A stretch of 40,842 nt of DNA from Diphasiastrum complanatum (Eukaryota > Streptophyta > Lycopodiopsida > Lycopodiales > Lycopodiaceae): contig MU835226.1 of the NCBI GenBank assembly GCA_029204225.1, forward strand, positions 1 to 40,842. The letters are read 5' to 3'. Shown here piece after piece: positions 20,322 to 32,160 of the stretch (position 1 is the stretch's first letter; each line of letters opens with the position of its first letter). The position numbers and the translations under genes are program-made. The notes beneath the pieces are model-generated. The model was not told the DNA's origin. It searched no databases and saw only the letters and a program-made list of their open reading frames with translations.

Positions 20322-22264
20322 CCAAAATCCAGATTATGCAGGGTCTCTGTATATATTCTCTCAATTTTTGGCACTCAAAATGATTTTGTGTCCATCATTG
20401 ATTCCATGAAGCCTTAGTAGAAGCCTTTAATTATAGCTGTTTTGCAGAGCATTGCGCTTGAGAAACTTTTCTAACAAATCATTTTTGTAAGCAAAAAAAG
20501 TGCTCGAAGGCCAGGTTGAAATGGAAATGTACCATAATTAGAACCTCTTTGTATCGATTGAGATTTTAAAATGAAATTTGATTTCTCATGATGCATCTGG
20601 ATTCTGAATCTTCCTGATGGGTTGTTCATGAGATGTTCCTTTGCTACAGAATCTAATCTCAATGCAGAAAAGTAGGAAGCCAGTGGTGAGATTGTCATGG
20701 GGAACTGAGACATAGCTAAGTGTTGTGACAAAAGTTCTGCACTAATTCCTTACTAGAGCCAGCTTTCCTGGAGGTAGCAGTTTTGAGCAACATGGTTGCA
20801 GGCACAAACATATTGCCCACCTGTTTTTTCTTTTATGAATATTACTTAAGCATCTGTATTGATCTGTGTTGCTAATATGACCAATGCTAACCATAACCCA
20901 CTTCTGAAAATTTCCAAAAACGGTTTATGAATAAGCCTCAAAACACTATAAACAGGATAACTCACAGGTATTCAACACTTGGTTATTCTGATGTCCTTGA
21001 GTTATGTGTAGGAAGGTTAATTATCAGTACCTTGGAGGGGTATGTGATCCACTTTATGCTGAACTCATTGTTGCTTGTACGACAATCACTAGTGTGATGT
21101 CCACTATTGCTTTTGTCATGCTCTGTGTGATATTTTATTCTTAGTTGTAACTGGATTTTGCTCCCATGGGAGTCGGGACTCACTATCGAATCTCTAACTA
21201 ATCAACAAACTATAGGTCCCTTTTATTTTTGAGACATGCACCCTACAGCTTGTGCGGAGTATTATAAAACTTGATACAAATTAATCAACCACCTAACAAT
21301 GACTTGGGGTTTCCATACGGCCCTAGTGGTAAATCTCCCCTAGTAACAAAAGTATTTCCCTCACTTCAAAGACCGTGCATATGTTGAAAATAAAAGACAA
21401 TGGATGGCTTAGATACCACAAATATAACACCCAATATAGATGATCCCATCCCACAAGTGCTTATGCTGAAGATTGATGTATCATAATGTCAACGTCATCA
21501 AAGCACATATTCCATCGCATATTCGAAATGAGTAGCTGCCAAAGCATGAGTGCCTCACGATAATGTCAACCCCCTCTTGTGAATCAAACTATATTTAGAA
21601 CCAATTATAGTATGGAGAACGAACAATCATTTGCATTCTACTACACTCACAAGATTGAAATTGAAGTCTATTTCGACTGAAGTTGGAAGTTTATTCCATA
21701 TAGGGGGTTGTGGTGAAGTACATAAAATTGCGAAATGTTGTAATGAGAGATCAACCCCTATGCAAGGAATGTAATTATGGCCATCCCTATAGGGACCATC
21801 CACAATCAACTAGATAGTCCAAAAATCATGTTCATATGGTCAACCTCATACTTGATCAATTTAGGTAGCATCTTTGGAATATATAGTGCAGTACACATGC
21901 ATAGAATTAAAAACCTAACACAATGTCACTCAGTACTCCCATACCATTGAACTGAGAATTAATGTAATTGCTAGTGCATAAAGCATTGGATTGAACAAGC
22001 ATAAGCCAAGGCCTTAACATGAATGAGACCAACGTATCTGTCGTAATAGTCAATGCTTACATTTATGTTGATCAAATAGATCAACCATCCAATGAAGCTA
22101 TGAAGCACAATTTGGACATTGTTCAACCCAAAGATAGGTTGACCCTAGTCTGGGGTTTGGGAGCACAAAATCAAAGATTTCTCTCCATTCTGAACCGTTT
22201 TAGAAGCTGTGAGAATCCAGAGTAGGGCCTCCTGATCAATTCTATAAGGTCTGAAGTGGCCGTG
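20322..22264. other. MET1 3' region and spacer
   Basis: Begins with the 3' UTR of MET1; no clear AATAAA signal was picked out. No gene recognised. A minus-strand CX-type fragment near 21090-21160 faintly resembles a gag zinc-knuckle region but is too weak to call. Confidence 0.4.
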
Positions 22265-22269
22265 GACAG
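22265..22269 (+). repeat. Copia-1 target site duplication, left copy
   Basis: GACAG immediately before the 5' LTR, identical to 28103-28107 after the 3' LTR. Confidence 0.93.
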
Positions 22270-22920
22270 TGTGAAAGATTCAACTAGTTTCATCACATTT
22301 TGCAATATTTTCATATTTGGCATATTGAGGCCAAAACTTGTTTTAGACTTAGAGGTTGACTTTTCAAAGTTCATTAGTCTAAATTTCATTTGAATAAACA
22401 CTTTTTGAAAGTGTGGGAAAGATAGAATGCGAGTTTGAGTAGATTCAATTTGAATAAGTTGGGTACATTGAACCTAGACCCAAAATTGCTAGGGTTAGCA
22501 TTTTGGTGGGAAAGCCAAGTGGCCAAATAGGGTTTGGACCTGCTATAAAAGGATGTAACTCGTGGAGAGAGTCATCTTCTCTCTTTCTCTATCTCATTTC
22601 ATGCTTATACATGGTTCTCTTGGGTTCTACTATCCATTGGTGCACTATCTTGGTGATTGCTTGCAATTCTATGTGTAGAATGATCTATATTTGCTATTTT
22701 TGGATCCACACGTGTGAAATACAGTAGCTTGCTGGTTTTGTATGGACAACAACAGTACATAATCATTTCATTCAAGTTTGATCAAATTCTATTAGTGTTT
22801 GCATCTCAAATTGTGTGTAGATGCTGATTTTTCTACATTGGTGAAATTGGTAGTGTATTTCTCTTTCAAACCAAAGATCATTCAAGTAGATTGGATCTTA
22901 AGGATCTGAAATCTTTCACA
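22270..22920 (+). repeat. Copia-1 5' LTR
   Basis: Starts TGTGAAAGAT and ends ATCTTTCACA, a perfect 10-bp inverted repeat. Direct repeat of 27454-28102. Confidence 0.96.
22544..22550 (+). promoter_or_regulatory. TATA box of the copia-1 5' LTR
   Basis: TATAAAA in CTGCTATAAAAGGATG, roughly mid-LTR, as expected for the U3 promoter driving the genomic RNA. Repeated in the 3' LTR at 27727-27733. Confidence 0.65.
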
Positions 22921-22932
22921 TGGTATCAGAGC
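22921..22932 (+). promoter_or_regulatory. Copia-1 primer binding site
   Basis: TGGTATCAGAGC directly abuts the 5' LTR. It is the canonical plant copia PBS complementary to the 3' end of initiator tRNA-Met. Confidence 0.93.
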
Positions 22933-23512
22933 TTGTGTTTCAGGTTATGAAGGAGGAAATCAGATCTATCAATGATTTGGTGAAGATATCAAGTGTAGAG
23001 CATGCTAGAGAGGATTCTACACCAAAATCGGATTTTTTGCTTTTGTAGATTGGATCTTTTGTAGATCAAAACACTAAATAGGTCAATATAGTTCAATTCC
23101 GTTAATTCACATGCTGGATTTGGCCAATTTTTGGATCATTGGTTCAGCCTAAGTGGTGGCTTATAGATTGCATATCAAATTTTCAGCATTTGCATGTAGA
23201 TTTGGAATAGTCAATTTTTTGTGATTTTGTCAAAACCCTAATTTTGATTGGATCTCTAGATAGTGAGGTTGCTGGACTTAATTTGAGTGTGTTTCAATCT
23301 TAGGAAGTGGCAAAAGTCATTAGATTGAGGATAGATCATAGGTTGATCAAGACTCCATGATTCTATGTGTTGATTTGCTTGGATAAGTGCTAGAAGAGAA
23401 TTTGTGAAATAGTTTCAAATCTTGGTGATTTCTTTTGAAAGCATTTGTTGTTGTTCAAAGGAGTGCTTTGTGCATTGAAACAGGTTGAAAGAGAAGATCA
23501 GGTCATTGCTAC

Positions 23513-24375
23513 ATGGCCACCTCAATTGGAGTCATGTTGGAAGCCAATGATAGGCTTACCTCAAGTAACTATTCATTATGGAAAGTGAGGATGGAGTCAC
23601 TTCTTGAGATGAATGATGTTTTGGATATTGTTGTAGGTTTGAGGAGAGACCAACAACACAAAAAGATCAATTGAGGTATGACAAGAGGGCCAAGAAGGCT
23701 CTACACATGATAAAGATGAATGTTACCAATGAACTTCTCAAGGAAGTTGGTAAGTGCACATCATCTTTGGAGGCTTGGAATTAATTGAAGAAGCTTTATG
23801 AATCCAAGTCTACTTCTAGAGTGTTGACTCTAAGAAGGCAAATCTTTTCTTGTTTGCAAAAGAATGAAGAAAGTCCAAGTACTTATGTTTTGAGAATGAA
23901 AGCATTGAATGATGAGTTAGCTTGCATAGATGAAAGCATTAAGGAAGGAGAGCTTATTCAAGTGATTCTTAATGGCTTGTTGGATGCTCATGCTAACATT
24001 GTTCAAAGTATTGCTATTCAAAAGACTTTGCCAAGTTTGATGGATCTTCAAGAGATCTTGATCAATGAGGAATATAGGCTTCAAGCAAGAGGTGGATCTA
24101 CATCGACACTTCAAGAGGATGCTATGTTCACAAAGGGCAAATTCAAGGGCAAAACCAAAAGCAAGTGGTCTAAAGGGCAAGATCAAGTGGATGCTTCTTC
24201 AGATGGCAAAAAGAAGGATAGATCAAATCTCAAGTGCTTCTATTGTGGCATCAAAGGACACTTTGCAAGTGAGTGCTACAAGAAGAAGAGAGATCAAGGA
24301 GACAAGCAAGGTAATCTTACTCTTGATGAGGATGGTTTGGATGTGCAAGATGCAAATGATGATGATTATGTGATG
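23513..24375 (+). pseudogene. Copia-1 gag, frameshift and stop
   Basis: ATG 23513 begins MATSIG and reads a typical copia gag start (SNYSLWKVRMESLL). The frame is lost near 23640 and resumes before a TAA at 23782-23784; from 23785 it is open. The middle carries the UBN2-type gag core (SLMDLQEILINEE). The CCHC knuckle CFYCGIKGHFASEC lies at about 24235-24276. Gag packages element RNA in cytoplasmic particles. The leader of about 580 nt between PBS and ATG is usual for the family. Confidence 0.85.
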
Positions 24376-24831
24376 TCTTCATGTATGCTTGCTAATTATG
24401 GAGATCTAGATCCTTGGTGGATTGATAGTGGAGCAAGTTCACACATGACCTTTCACAAAGAGTACTTCACTTCTTTGTTGGCATATGGAGACGACAAGAG
24501 GGTGATCTACACGGCCAATGATGGTGAGTGTGCAATCAAAGGGATTGGCACAATTCCTATTTCTCTCTCTACAAATAGGAATGTTCATTTGGAGGATGTC
24601 TTGTTTATTCCATCTATTACCAAGAATTTGCTTAGTGTGAGTCAAATGCTAAGTAAGGGCCTCAAGGTGGAGTTTGATGGAGATGCTTGTTTGATCAAAA
24701 TGAAGGATGTCTTGATTGGAAAAGGTAAAAGGCAAGGGAAGTTGTTCAAACTTGATGCTTGTGTTATTGCTAACCAAGTTGGATGTGTTGCAAGGGAGCA
24801 AATTTCTATTTAAGAGGTTTGGCACAAAAGG
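24376..24831 (+). pseudogene. Copia-1 protease
   Basis: WWIDSGASSHMT at about 24415-24450 is the retropepsin active site (DSG intact), followed by the usual NLLSVSQM block before the GAG-pre-integrase domain. The frame ends at a TAA (24811-24813) and resumes in the same frame at WHKRMGH, so a single codon change separates protease from integrase. Confidence 0.85.
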
Positions 24832-25700
24832 ATGGGACACCTCAACTTCAAGTCATTGGAGATAATGGCAAGGAAGAAGGTTGTGATTGGTCTTCCAAGT
24901 TCCTTAAGTAATGACAAGCATGTTTGTGAGTCTTGTGCTTTGTCTAAGTCACATAGACTACCTTATACTAGATCTATTTCTAGATCTACAAAGCCTTTTC
25001 AACTTGTACATTCGGATATTCATGGATCTACTACAATTAGCAATAGTGGATCTAAGATGTATGTAACATTCATTGATGATTTTAGTAGATTTTGTTGGAT
25101 CTATCTACTAAAGAGCAAGGATGAAGTGTATGAAGTCTTTGTCAAGTTCAAGAATGCAAGGGAGAACCAATTCTCCACAAAGATCAAGTGCTTGAGAGGT
25201 CACAATGGTGGTGAGTACATATCTAACACGTTCAAGGCCTTTTGTGATGAGCATGGGATCAAGAGGGAGTATACAACATCAAGTACCCCACAACAAAATG
25301 GAGTGGCTGAAAGGAATAATAGGACTTTATGTGAAAGTGCTAAAGCTATGAGATTAAGTGCTAATCTTGACAAACCATTTTGGGATCAAGCTTTGTTGTG
25401 TGCCAATTTCTTGTGCAATAGGTGGCCGAGTGCTATTTTGGATGGAAGGACACCTTTTGAGATGCTATTCAAGAAGAGGCCGAGTGTCAACTTTCTAAGA
25501 ACCTTTGGATGCACATGCTATGTCAACATTACTCTTGATGATAGGACCAAGGAGGATCCATCTTCAAGAAGAGATATTTTTGTTGGATATAGTGAGGTGA
25601 GTAAAGCCTACAAGGTTTACATTCCTTCTACTAACAAAGTGATTGTTGGTAGAGATGTCATTTTTTATGAGGGAAACATTCCAAAGGTGTCTTCAAGCAT
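24832..25700 (+). pseudogene. Copia-1 integrase with catalytic Asp changed to His
   Basis: GAG-pre-integrase (WHKRMGH, then CESCALSKSH zinc-binding residues) precedes the DDE core. First Asp is present in HSDIHG (codon 25015-25017), Glu in NGVAERNN (25309-25311). The second catalytic Asp, normally in LRxDNGGEY, is His here (CAC, 25201-25203). Strand transfer by this copy should be abolished. The frame is otherwise open into RT. Confidence 0.85.
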
Positions 25701-27003
25701 GATTGATGGTAAAGTAGATGGTTCTAACATTCTTGATGTTGATGAGAAGGATCCTACTTTGGATGGTGGTGATGATGGACCTTCATCAAGTCAAAAGCCA
25801 AGGAGAACATCAAGAGAAAGACAAGTACCTTCAAGGCTCACATATGATCAAAAGGGTAAGCAAGTAGTTTTTGGAAATTATGTTGCTTTTCTAACCTCTT
25901 TGGATGAGCCTACAAGTGTAGATCAAGCAAGGAAAGAAGAGGAGTGGATCCAAGCAATGGATCTTGAGTATCAAGCTCTTATGAAGAATGGAACATGGAG
26001 ATTGGTGGAGTTGCCTAAGGACAAGAAAGCTATTGGATGCAAATGGATCTTCAAGGTGAAGACAAACCAAGATGGATCTATCAACAAGTACAAGGCAAGG
26101 TTAGTGGCAAAAGGATATGCTCAACAACAAGGAATTGACTATGATGAGACCTTTGCACCCGTGGCAAAGATGGTAAGCATTCGAGTCAGCATTTCACTTG
26201 CTACAATTTATGGATGGGATCTATGGCAAATGTACATTTCAAATGCATTCTTGAATGGTGATCTTGAGGAGGAAGTATACATGGAGCAACCCGAGAGCTA
26301 CATCTCATCAACAAAGCCAAATCATGTGTGTCTTCTACAAAAGAGTTTGTATGGCCTTAAGCAAGCACCAAGGAGTTGGTATGCTAAGCTTAACACTTTT
26401 TTACTCTCTCAAGGCTTTGTTATGAGTGAGTATGATCATTCACTTTATTATAGGTTTTCTGGAAATGATGTTACCATCTTGCTAATCTATGTGGATGATA
26501 TCATCTTTAGTGGTGGAGACAATCAAGATGTGGAGGATATCAAGAATGCTCTTAAGAAGGAGTTTGAGGTGCATGATCTTGGTAATTTGCATTACATTTT
26601 AGGAATAGAAGTCATTAGATCTTCTCAATCTACTTTCATTTGTCAAGAGAAGTATGCGAATTCTATTCTAGAAAGATTTCATATGGTAGATGCAAAAGCT
26701 ATTGATACACCTATGGAGTCTCATGTAAAGCTTACTATAAGAGGTAATGAAAGATCCTTCAAGGACATTACTCTCTATAGAAAGCTAGTTGGTTCACTCA
26801 TCTATCTAACCATTACTAGACCTGATCTAAGCTATTGTGTTGGAAGATTGAGTCAATTCATGCAAGATCCTAGTGAGGAGCATTGGAAGCTAGGAAAGCG
26901 AGTTTTGAGGTACATCATTGGAACTCGAGATTTTGGCATATTGTATGAGGGATCATCACCTAATCTTTTTGGATTTTCAGATTCGGACTATGCTAAAATG
27001 TAA
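25701..27003 (+). pseudogene. Copia-1 reverse transcriptase
   Basis: Continuous with integrase. The RT fingers and palm are complete: GCKWIFKVK, KARLVAKGYAQQQGIDY, ETFAPVAK, SLYGLKQAPRSWY and the catalytic YVDD at 26488-26499, then LGIEV and TRPDLSYCVG. The frame closes at TAA 27001-27003, where a roughly 5-nt insertion lies just after the first RNase H Asp motif (DSDY). The RT itself looks intact. Confidence 0.88.
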
Positions 27004-27458
27004 TGGATAGGAAATCCATTAGTTCTTATTGTATTTTCATAGGTGATGGAGCTATATCATGGATGTCAAAGAAACAAGCCACTATCTCATTGTCATCTAG
27101 TGAGGCCGAGTACAAAGCTCTTACACATTGCACAAAGGAGATGGTATGGATCAAAAGGATGATCAAGGATCTTCACTTGCTGGATTTTTCAGAGAGCCCA
27201 ATCATCTTTTGTGACAATCAATCAGCCCAAAGATCCAATCCTGTCTTTCATGCTAGGAGCAAGTATATTGAGATACAATATCATTTTGTGAGGGAGCGAG
27301 TCATTGCAAAGGAGGTGGAGCTTCAACATGTGTCTTCAAGGGAATGTGTAGCTGATATCTTCACCAAAGCATTGGGAAAATACTTGTTCATGAAGCACAG
27401 GACTTCACTTGGAGTATTATCAAAGTCTATGCTAAAACTAGTTGAAGAGGGAGTGTGA
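27003..27458 (+). pseudogene. Copia-1 RNase H C-terminal part
   Basis: In the frame after the indel: DRKSISSY, ATISLSSSEAEYKAL (catalytic Glu present), CDNQSA, HARSKYIEIQYHFVRE and ADIFTKALG. The stop codon lies in the first bases of the 3' LTR. Split from RT only by the short insertion at about 27001. Confidence 0.85.
27444..27453 (+). promoter_or_regulatory. Copia-1 polypurine tract
   Basis: GAAGAGGGAG directly before the 3' LTR, the plus-strand primer site. Confidence 0.88.
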
Positions 27459-28102
27459 AAGATTCAACTAGTTTCATCACATTTTGCAATATTTCCATAT
27501 TTGGCATATTGAGGCCAAAACTTGTTTAGACTTAGAGGTTGACTTTTCAAAGTTTATTAGTCTAAATTTCATTTGAATAAACACTTTTTGAAAGTGTGGG
27601 AAAGATAGAATGCGAGTTTGAGTAGATTCAATTTGAATAAGTTGGGTACATTGAATCTAGACCCAAAATTGGTAGGGTTAGCATTTTGGTGGGAAAGCCA
27701 AGTGGCCAAATAGGGTTTGGACCTGCTATAAAAGGATGTAACTCGTGGAGAGAGTCATCTTCTCTCTTCTCTATCTCATTTCATGCTTATACATGGTTCT
27801 CTTGGGTTCTACTATCCATTGGTGCACTATCTTGGTGATTGCTTGCAATTCTATGTGTAGAATGATCTATATTTGCTATTTTTGGATCCACACGTGTGAA
27901 ATACAGTAGCTTGCTGGTTTTGTATGTAAAGCAACAGTACATAATCATTTCATTCAAGTTTGATCAAGTTCTATTAGTGTTTGCATCTCAAATTGTGTGT
28001 AGATGCTGATTTTTCTACATTGGTGAAATTGGTAGTGTATTTCTCTTTCTAACCAAAGATCATTCAAGTAGATTGGATCTTAAGGATCTGAAATCTTTCA
28101 CA
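27454..28102 (+). repeat. Copia-1 3' LTR
   Basis: 649 bp, TGTGAAAGAT...ATCTTTCACA, about 98.6% identical to 22270-22920. Followed by the target duplication GACAG at 28103-28107. Confidence 0.96.
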
Positions 28103-28107
28103 GACAG
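28103..28107 (+). repeat. Copia-1 target site duplication, right copy
   Basis: GACAG, identical to 22265-22269. Confidence 0.93.
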
Positions 28108-28888
28108 CCGCGCTTCATTCGTGGAGCAATAAATAATTCTCTGAGGGTAGCCATAGCTACAAACCTTGGAAGAAAAGGAGAAGGAGAGCTCAGACAGCTC
28201 GCACGCGACCACCGTGAGGGAGACCAGAGCGTTTCCAGGGCGCTAGCGGTTTGAGGAGGAGGACAAAACGCGCAAATCAAGTTAAGTCCGTTGGATAAGG
28301 AACTATCAAGTTTGATGGCTGAGATCGCGCTACCCAGGAGGGATATCCATAGTTGGATCAGAATCGACCATTGGATGGAGTCTGAAGGGTTGTTGAAGAA
28401 GGCTAAGAGGATTTGAAATAAATATAGCCATTCAACTTCAATAAAAATTTTCACATTGAAAGTTGAGCTGGGTCCCTTCACAACTGAAGTGTGAAGTTTC
28501 TTCAAGGTGAAGAAACAGTTCAAAAGCAAGGAAAATCCTTATTTTTGGGTCCTTTGTCCGTTTTGACCCAAACGAAAGGTTATAACCTCCAAACGAAGGG
28601 CACCCGGACTGTACCTACAAGTACGGTACAACAAAATAGAGTGATTGCAGAGGAGAAAGTGTTCGGAGTGCACCAAAAGTGATTTCACCATTCTATTGGG
28701 CGTGTAGTTGGGAGTTGACGACTGAGTGCATTTCGAAAGGCGACGTTGATTTGGCTTTCAAATTGGTGAAAAAGTGGCACGTGGCCTGGTAAGGGAAAAA
28801 GTGCAGGTCATTATTTTCAACTTTTGACATCATTGTTGGCCTCGGCATACTGCTTTTAGCCTACGCAGAAGTTTCAGGCAGTTTTGTG

Positions 28889-29740
28889 ATGGCAAACATG
28901 GGAGAGTCCATTTTGAGTGAAAGTAGCAAATTGGACGGGATTTCCAACTATGTAGTGTGGAAATTCAAAATGAAAAACATACTGATGGAGAAAGACGTGT
29001 GGGAAGTCGTCAGAAGTGATGAAAGAAGGCCGCCAAATGAAGCGGATATCAAAGTGTTCGACAAAAAGATGAGAAAAGCTTTGACCTTCATTAACTTGTC
29101 AGTGAAGGATCACATCATTACCCACATTTGTGATGTTGTTACACCCAGACAGGCATGGGATGTGTTAAAGGAGCAGTTCAAGATTCAAATCCATCAAGAA
29201 TCATGTTTCTGAAGTCAAAGTTGAATAGTGCCCGCATGGAACAAGGAGAGCACATTCAGATGTACATGACCGGAATGAAGACAATGAGGGATGAACTGCA
29301 TTCTATTGGTGAGCGCATACGTGATGTGGAGCTGGTGCACAATGCATTGTGCAGCATTGCAGGACCCTATCAGATGTTTGTGAGTGGAATAGCATAAAGA
29401 GAAAGATTGCCAACCTTTGACGAACTCATAGGAATCTTGATGCAGGAAGAGCAACGGCGAGAAATGGTGAAAGCTAGACGTCAAAATCCTAACGATTAGG
29501 CACTTGCGACACGCCAAAAACAAGGCAGGGCAAGGGCAAGAAGAAGTCTAAATAGCAATATGCCAAGTCTCAGGAGGATGAGGGATCTTCCAGTAAGACC
29601 AAGAAGAAAGGTAAGTGTTTCCATTGTGGTAAAAAGGGCCATTGGAAGAGTGAATGTTGCAAATTCCTGGCGGAACAAGACAAGGGAAAACCAAAACAAG
29701 CAGGTAACCTTGTCGATGAGGGTGAGATTGAAGACTCTAG
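28889..29740 (+). pseudogene. Copia-2 gag, several breaks
   Basis: ATG 28889 starts MANMGESIL. The LDGISNYVVWKFKMKN block is the copia gag N-terminus. The frame shifts near 29190, a TAA occurs at 29395-29397, a TAG follows PND near 29497, and another shift precedes the knuckle CFHCGKKGHWKSEC at about 29612-29653. Apart from these points the core (LPTFDELIGILMQEEQR) is well preserved. Confidence 0.8.
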
Positions 29741-30130
29741 CATCTTCATATCTGCATCATCTAATCAAGATGATCAAGCATGGTATATTGATTCGGGAGC
29801 CACAAGACACATGACAGGTAACAAGAATTGGTTCACTAGCTTGAAAGTGTTGGATAATGGAACGTCCGTTTCACAAGCAAATGGCGATATGTGCAAGAAA
29901 TCTACTTTCTGTCGGAGTCATTACTGATCAAAAGTTGAAAGTAGAATTCGCCTAATCGTTGCTTTGTGAAGGATGTGAACCAAAAGTTCAAAGTTATTGC
30001 GGATGGAGTAAGGGAGCCCAATACAAAATTGTATAGGTTGAATGCTACAATCAAGGGGCAACATAGACTCGTATCGTCCATTCCATCGCAAACTGAGTTG
30101 TGGCATAAGAGGCTTGGTCACTTGAACTAG
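29741..30130 (+). pseudogene. Copia-2 protease and GAG-pre-integrase
   Basis: AWYIDSGATRHMT at about 29776-29814 keeps the DSG active site. ELWHKRLGHLN at about 30094-30126 ends in a TAG and is followed by a frame change, breaking the zinc-binding domain ahead of the integrase core. Confidence 0.78.
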
Positions 30131-30960
30131 GAAGCCTCAGTTTTATGAGAAAATTGGAGATGGTAATAGGATTGTCTACCATAGAAGACCACTTGAAATC
30201 GAGGTGCGAATCATGTGTATATGGGAAGCAGCATCGAGAGAAGTTCAATAAAGGTGGTGTTGCAAGAGCAAAGAACATCCTAGATTTAATCCACACAGAT
30301 TTATGCGGGCCTATGAGGACCATGTCCTTAGGTAAAGCCTTCTATTTCATGACCTTTATTGATGATATGTCACGTAAGACGTGGATCTACTTCTTGAAGA
30401 AGAAATCGGATGCATTTGACAATTTCAAGAGCTTAAAAGCATTGGTCGAAAATCAGACAGGTAGGAAGATCAAAGTCCTAAGATCAGATAGTGGAGGTGA
30501 GTACAAGTCTAATGACTTCAATGATCTTTGTGATCAATGTGGGATCAAAAGACAGTATACACAAGCTCATACTCCCGCTCTCAATGGTGTAGCTGAGCAC
30601 AAGAATTGTACGATTGTGGAAAGTGCCAGACCTATGCTAGCTAAGATAAAACTACCAAAAGATTTTTGGTCAGAAGCATGCAGTATGGCAGTCTATCTTC
30701 AAAATAGAAGTCCTACCATTGCCATATCAAAGATAACACCTGAGGAAGCATTCACGAAGAATAAGCCAAAGGTGAACCACTTGTGAATCTTTGGATGTAA
30801 GGCCTTTGTACACATTCCTAAGGAAGAGAGACGTAAACTTGATGTGAAAGCTATCAAGTGTATATTCCTAGAATATGATGAACATGTGAAGGGCTATAGA
30901 TGTTTTGATCCAGTGGAAAACAAAATTCATGTAAGCCGTGATGTTGAAGATGAGGATGCT
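30131..30960 (+). pseudogene. Copia-2 integrase
   Basis: CESCVYGKQHR, HTDLCGP (first Asp), LRSDSGGEY (second Asp) and NGVAEHKN (Glu) show an intact DDE triad, unlike copia-1. A TGA at about 30783 follows KVNHL and the C-terminal IFGCKAFVH block continues after it. Confidence 0.82.
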
Positions 30961-32160
30961 GAGAAGATAGACACATCCAGTGGGAAAGATGGTATAGTGA
31001 GGATACCTCCTGATGATGATCCATTCATTGACCTTCTATGTGATGAATATGAGGATACATCTCAAGATACTACTACTCAACCTCAAGAGACAGGTTGGAG
31101 AGGTAGAGACAAACCTTTTGGTGCAAGAAAAGGATTGAAGTTGCAGGTGACAAACGCAAGGAGAAGGATGTACCATGGGATACATTTTCACCAAGAAGCC
31201 GATCACTTGACAGGAAGCTCCCTAAGTGGTTTGAGAGATTGTTGGAGAGCCGCGACATGGATGACTTTCCGAGATCATCTAGCCAGGGAGAGCTACAAAG
31301 ATCAACAAGAGAGAAGACACAACCTGAAAGGTATGAAGCAAATTATGCTCTCTTATCTAGCATTATTCGAAGCAAAGAACCTTCAACTTATGGTGAAGCG
31401 AAGAATGGTGACATTTGGGTCAAGGCCATGGGAGAGGAGATGGAGTCGATTGCTAAGCATAACACATGGGACTTAGTAGAATCGCCAATTGGCAAGAAAC
31501 TCAAAGGGTATGCACAAAGTAAAGGCATCGACTATAAGTGGAATACTCTATGTCTACTTGTTGCTTTAGCTTCACATTTTGGTTGGCCTTTGCATCAGAT
31601 GGATGTGAAATCTGCTTTTCTAAATGGTGAGTTAGAAGAAGAGGTGTTCATGGATCAACCTGAAGGCCTTGTAGCAAAGGGACAGGAAAATAAAGTATGT
31701 CGCTTGAAGAAAGTGCTTTATGGTCTTAAACAGGCACCGCGTGAGTGGTATAGCAGGATTGATGCCTACTTTCATTCAAAGGGGATGGTGAGAACACATT
31801 CTGATCCAAATCTATATGTCTTATGCTTTGATGGTATGGTTGCTTTGATTGCTCTTTATGTTGATGACTTTATTATTACGGAAAATAATCAAGAGATGAT
31901 AGACATGATCAAGAAAGACCTCATGGAACAATTCGAGATGACAGATCTCAGCCTGATGCATTATTGCCTTGGAGTAGAGGTGTGGCAAAAAGGACACGAA
32001 ATGGGTTTAACACAGGTGAAGTATGTCAAAGAGTTGTTGCACAGATTTAGGTTGCAGGATTGCAAAGCAGTGAATACTCCTATTGAACTAGGTAAAAAGC
32101 TTTCTAAGCTTGATGAGTCACAGTCATTTGATGCTACGTTGTATAGGTAGTTAGTAGGGA
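30961..32160 (+). pseudogene. Copia-2 reverse transcriptase with frame-preserving deletions
   Basis: The linker region around 31080-31250 is frameshifted. From 31239 the frame is open: against copia-1, about 26 codons are missing between GKK and GYAQ (near 31500) and about 8 codons including ETFAPVA after GIDY (near 31535). Downstream QMDVKSAFLNG, GLKQAPREWY and the catalytic YVDDFIIT are present. A TAG at 32148 follows ATLYR. Loss of the fingers segment would disable the enzyme. Confidence 0.8.

Larger units (their letters stand above)
22270..28102 (+). mobile_element. Copia-1: complete Ty1/copia retrotransposon, non-autonomous
   Basis: 5833 bp with two LTRs (651 and 649 bp), 10-bp terminal inverted repeats (TGTGAAAGAT/ATCTTTCACA), PBS, gag-protease-integrase-RT-RNase H in copia order, PPT, and a GACAG duplication. 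LTRs differ by 9 substitutions and 2 single-base gaps (about 1.4%), so this is the youngest insertion in the window. The coding region carries at least two stops, two frameshifts and a lost integrase catalytic residue, so it could move only with help from another element, if at all. Confidence 0.95.

Noticed and set aside
20983-21183. Minus-strand fragment with a GHHTSDC phrase resembling a gag zinc knuckle
   Set aside because: Only one phrase, without the paired cysteines or neighbouring domains; too weak to call.
28098-28529. 143-codon open frame on the minus strand
   Set aside because: It lies opposite the copia-2 leader, crosses the copia-1 LTR end and target duplication, and shows no family pattern.
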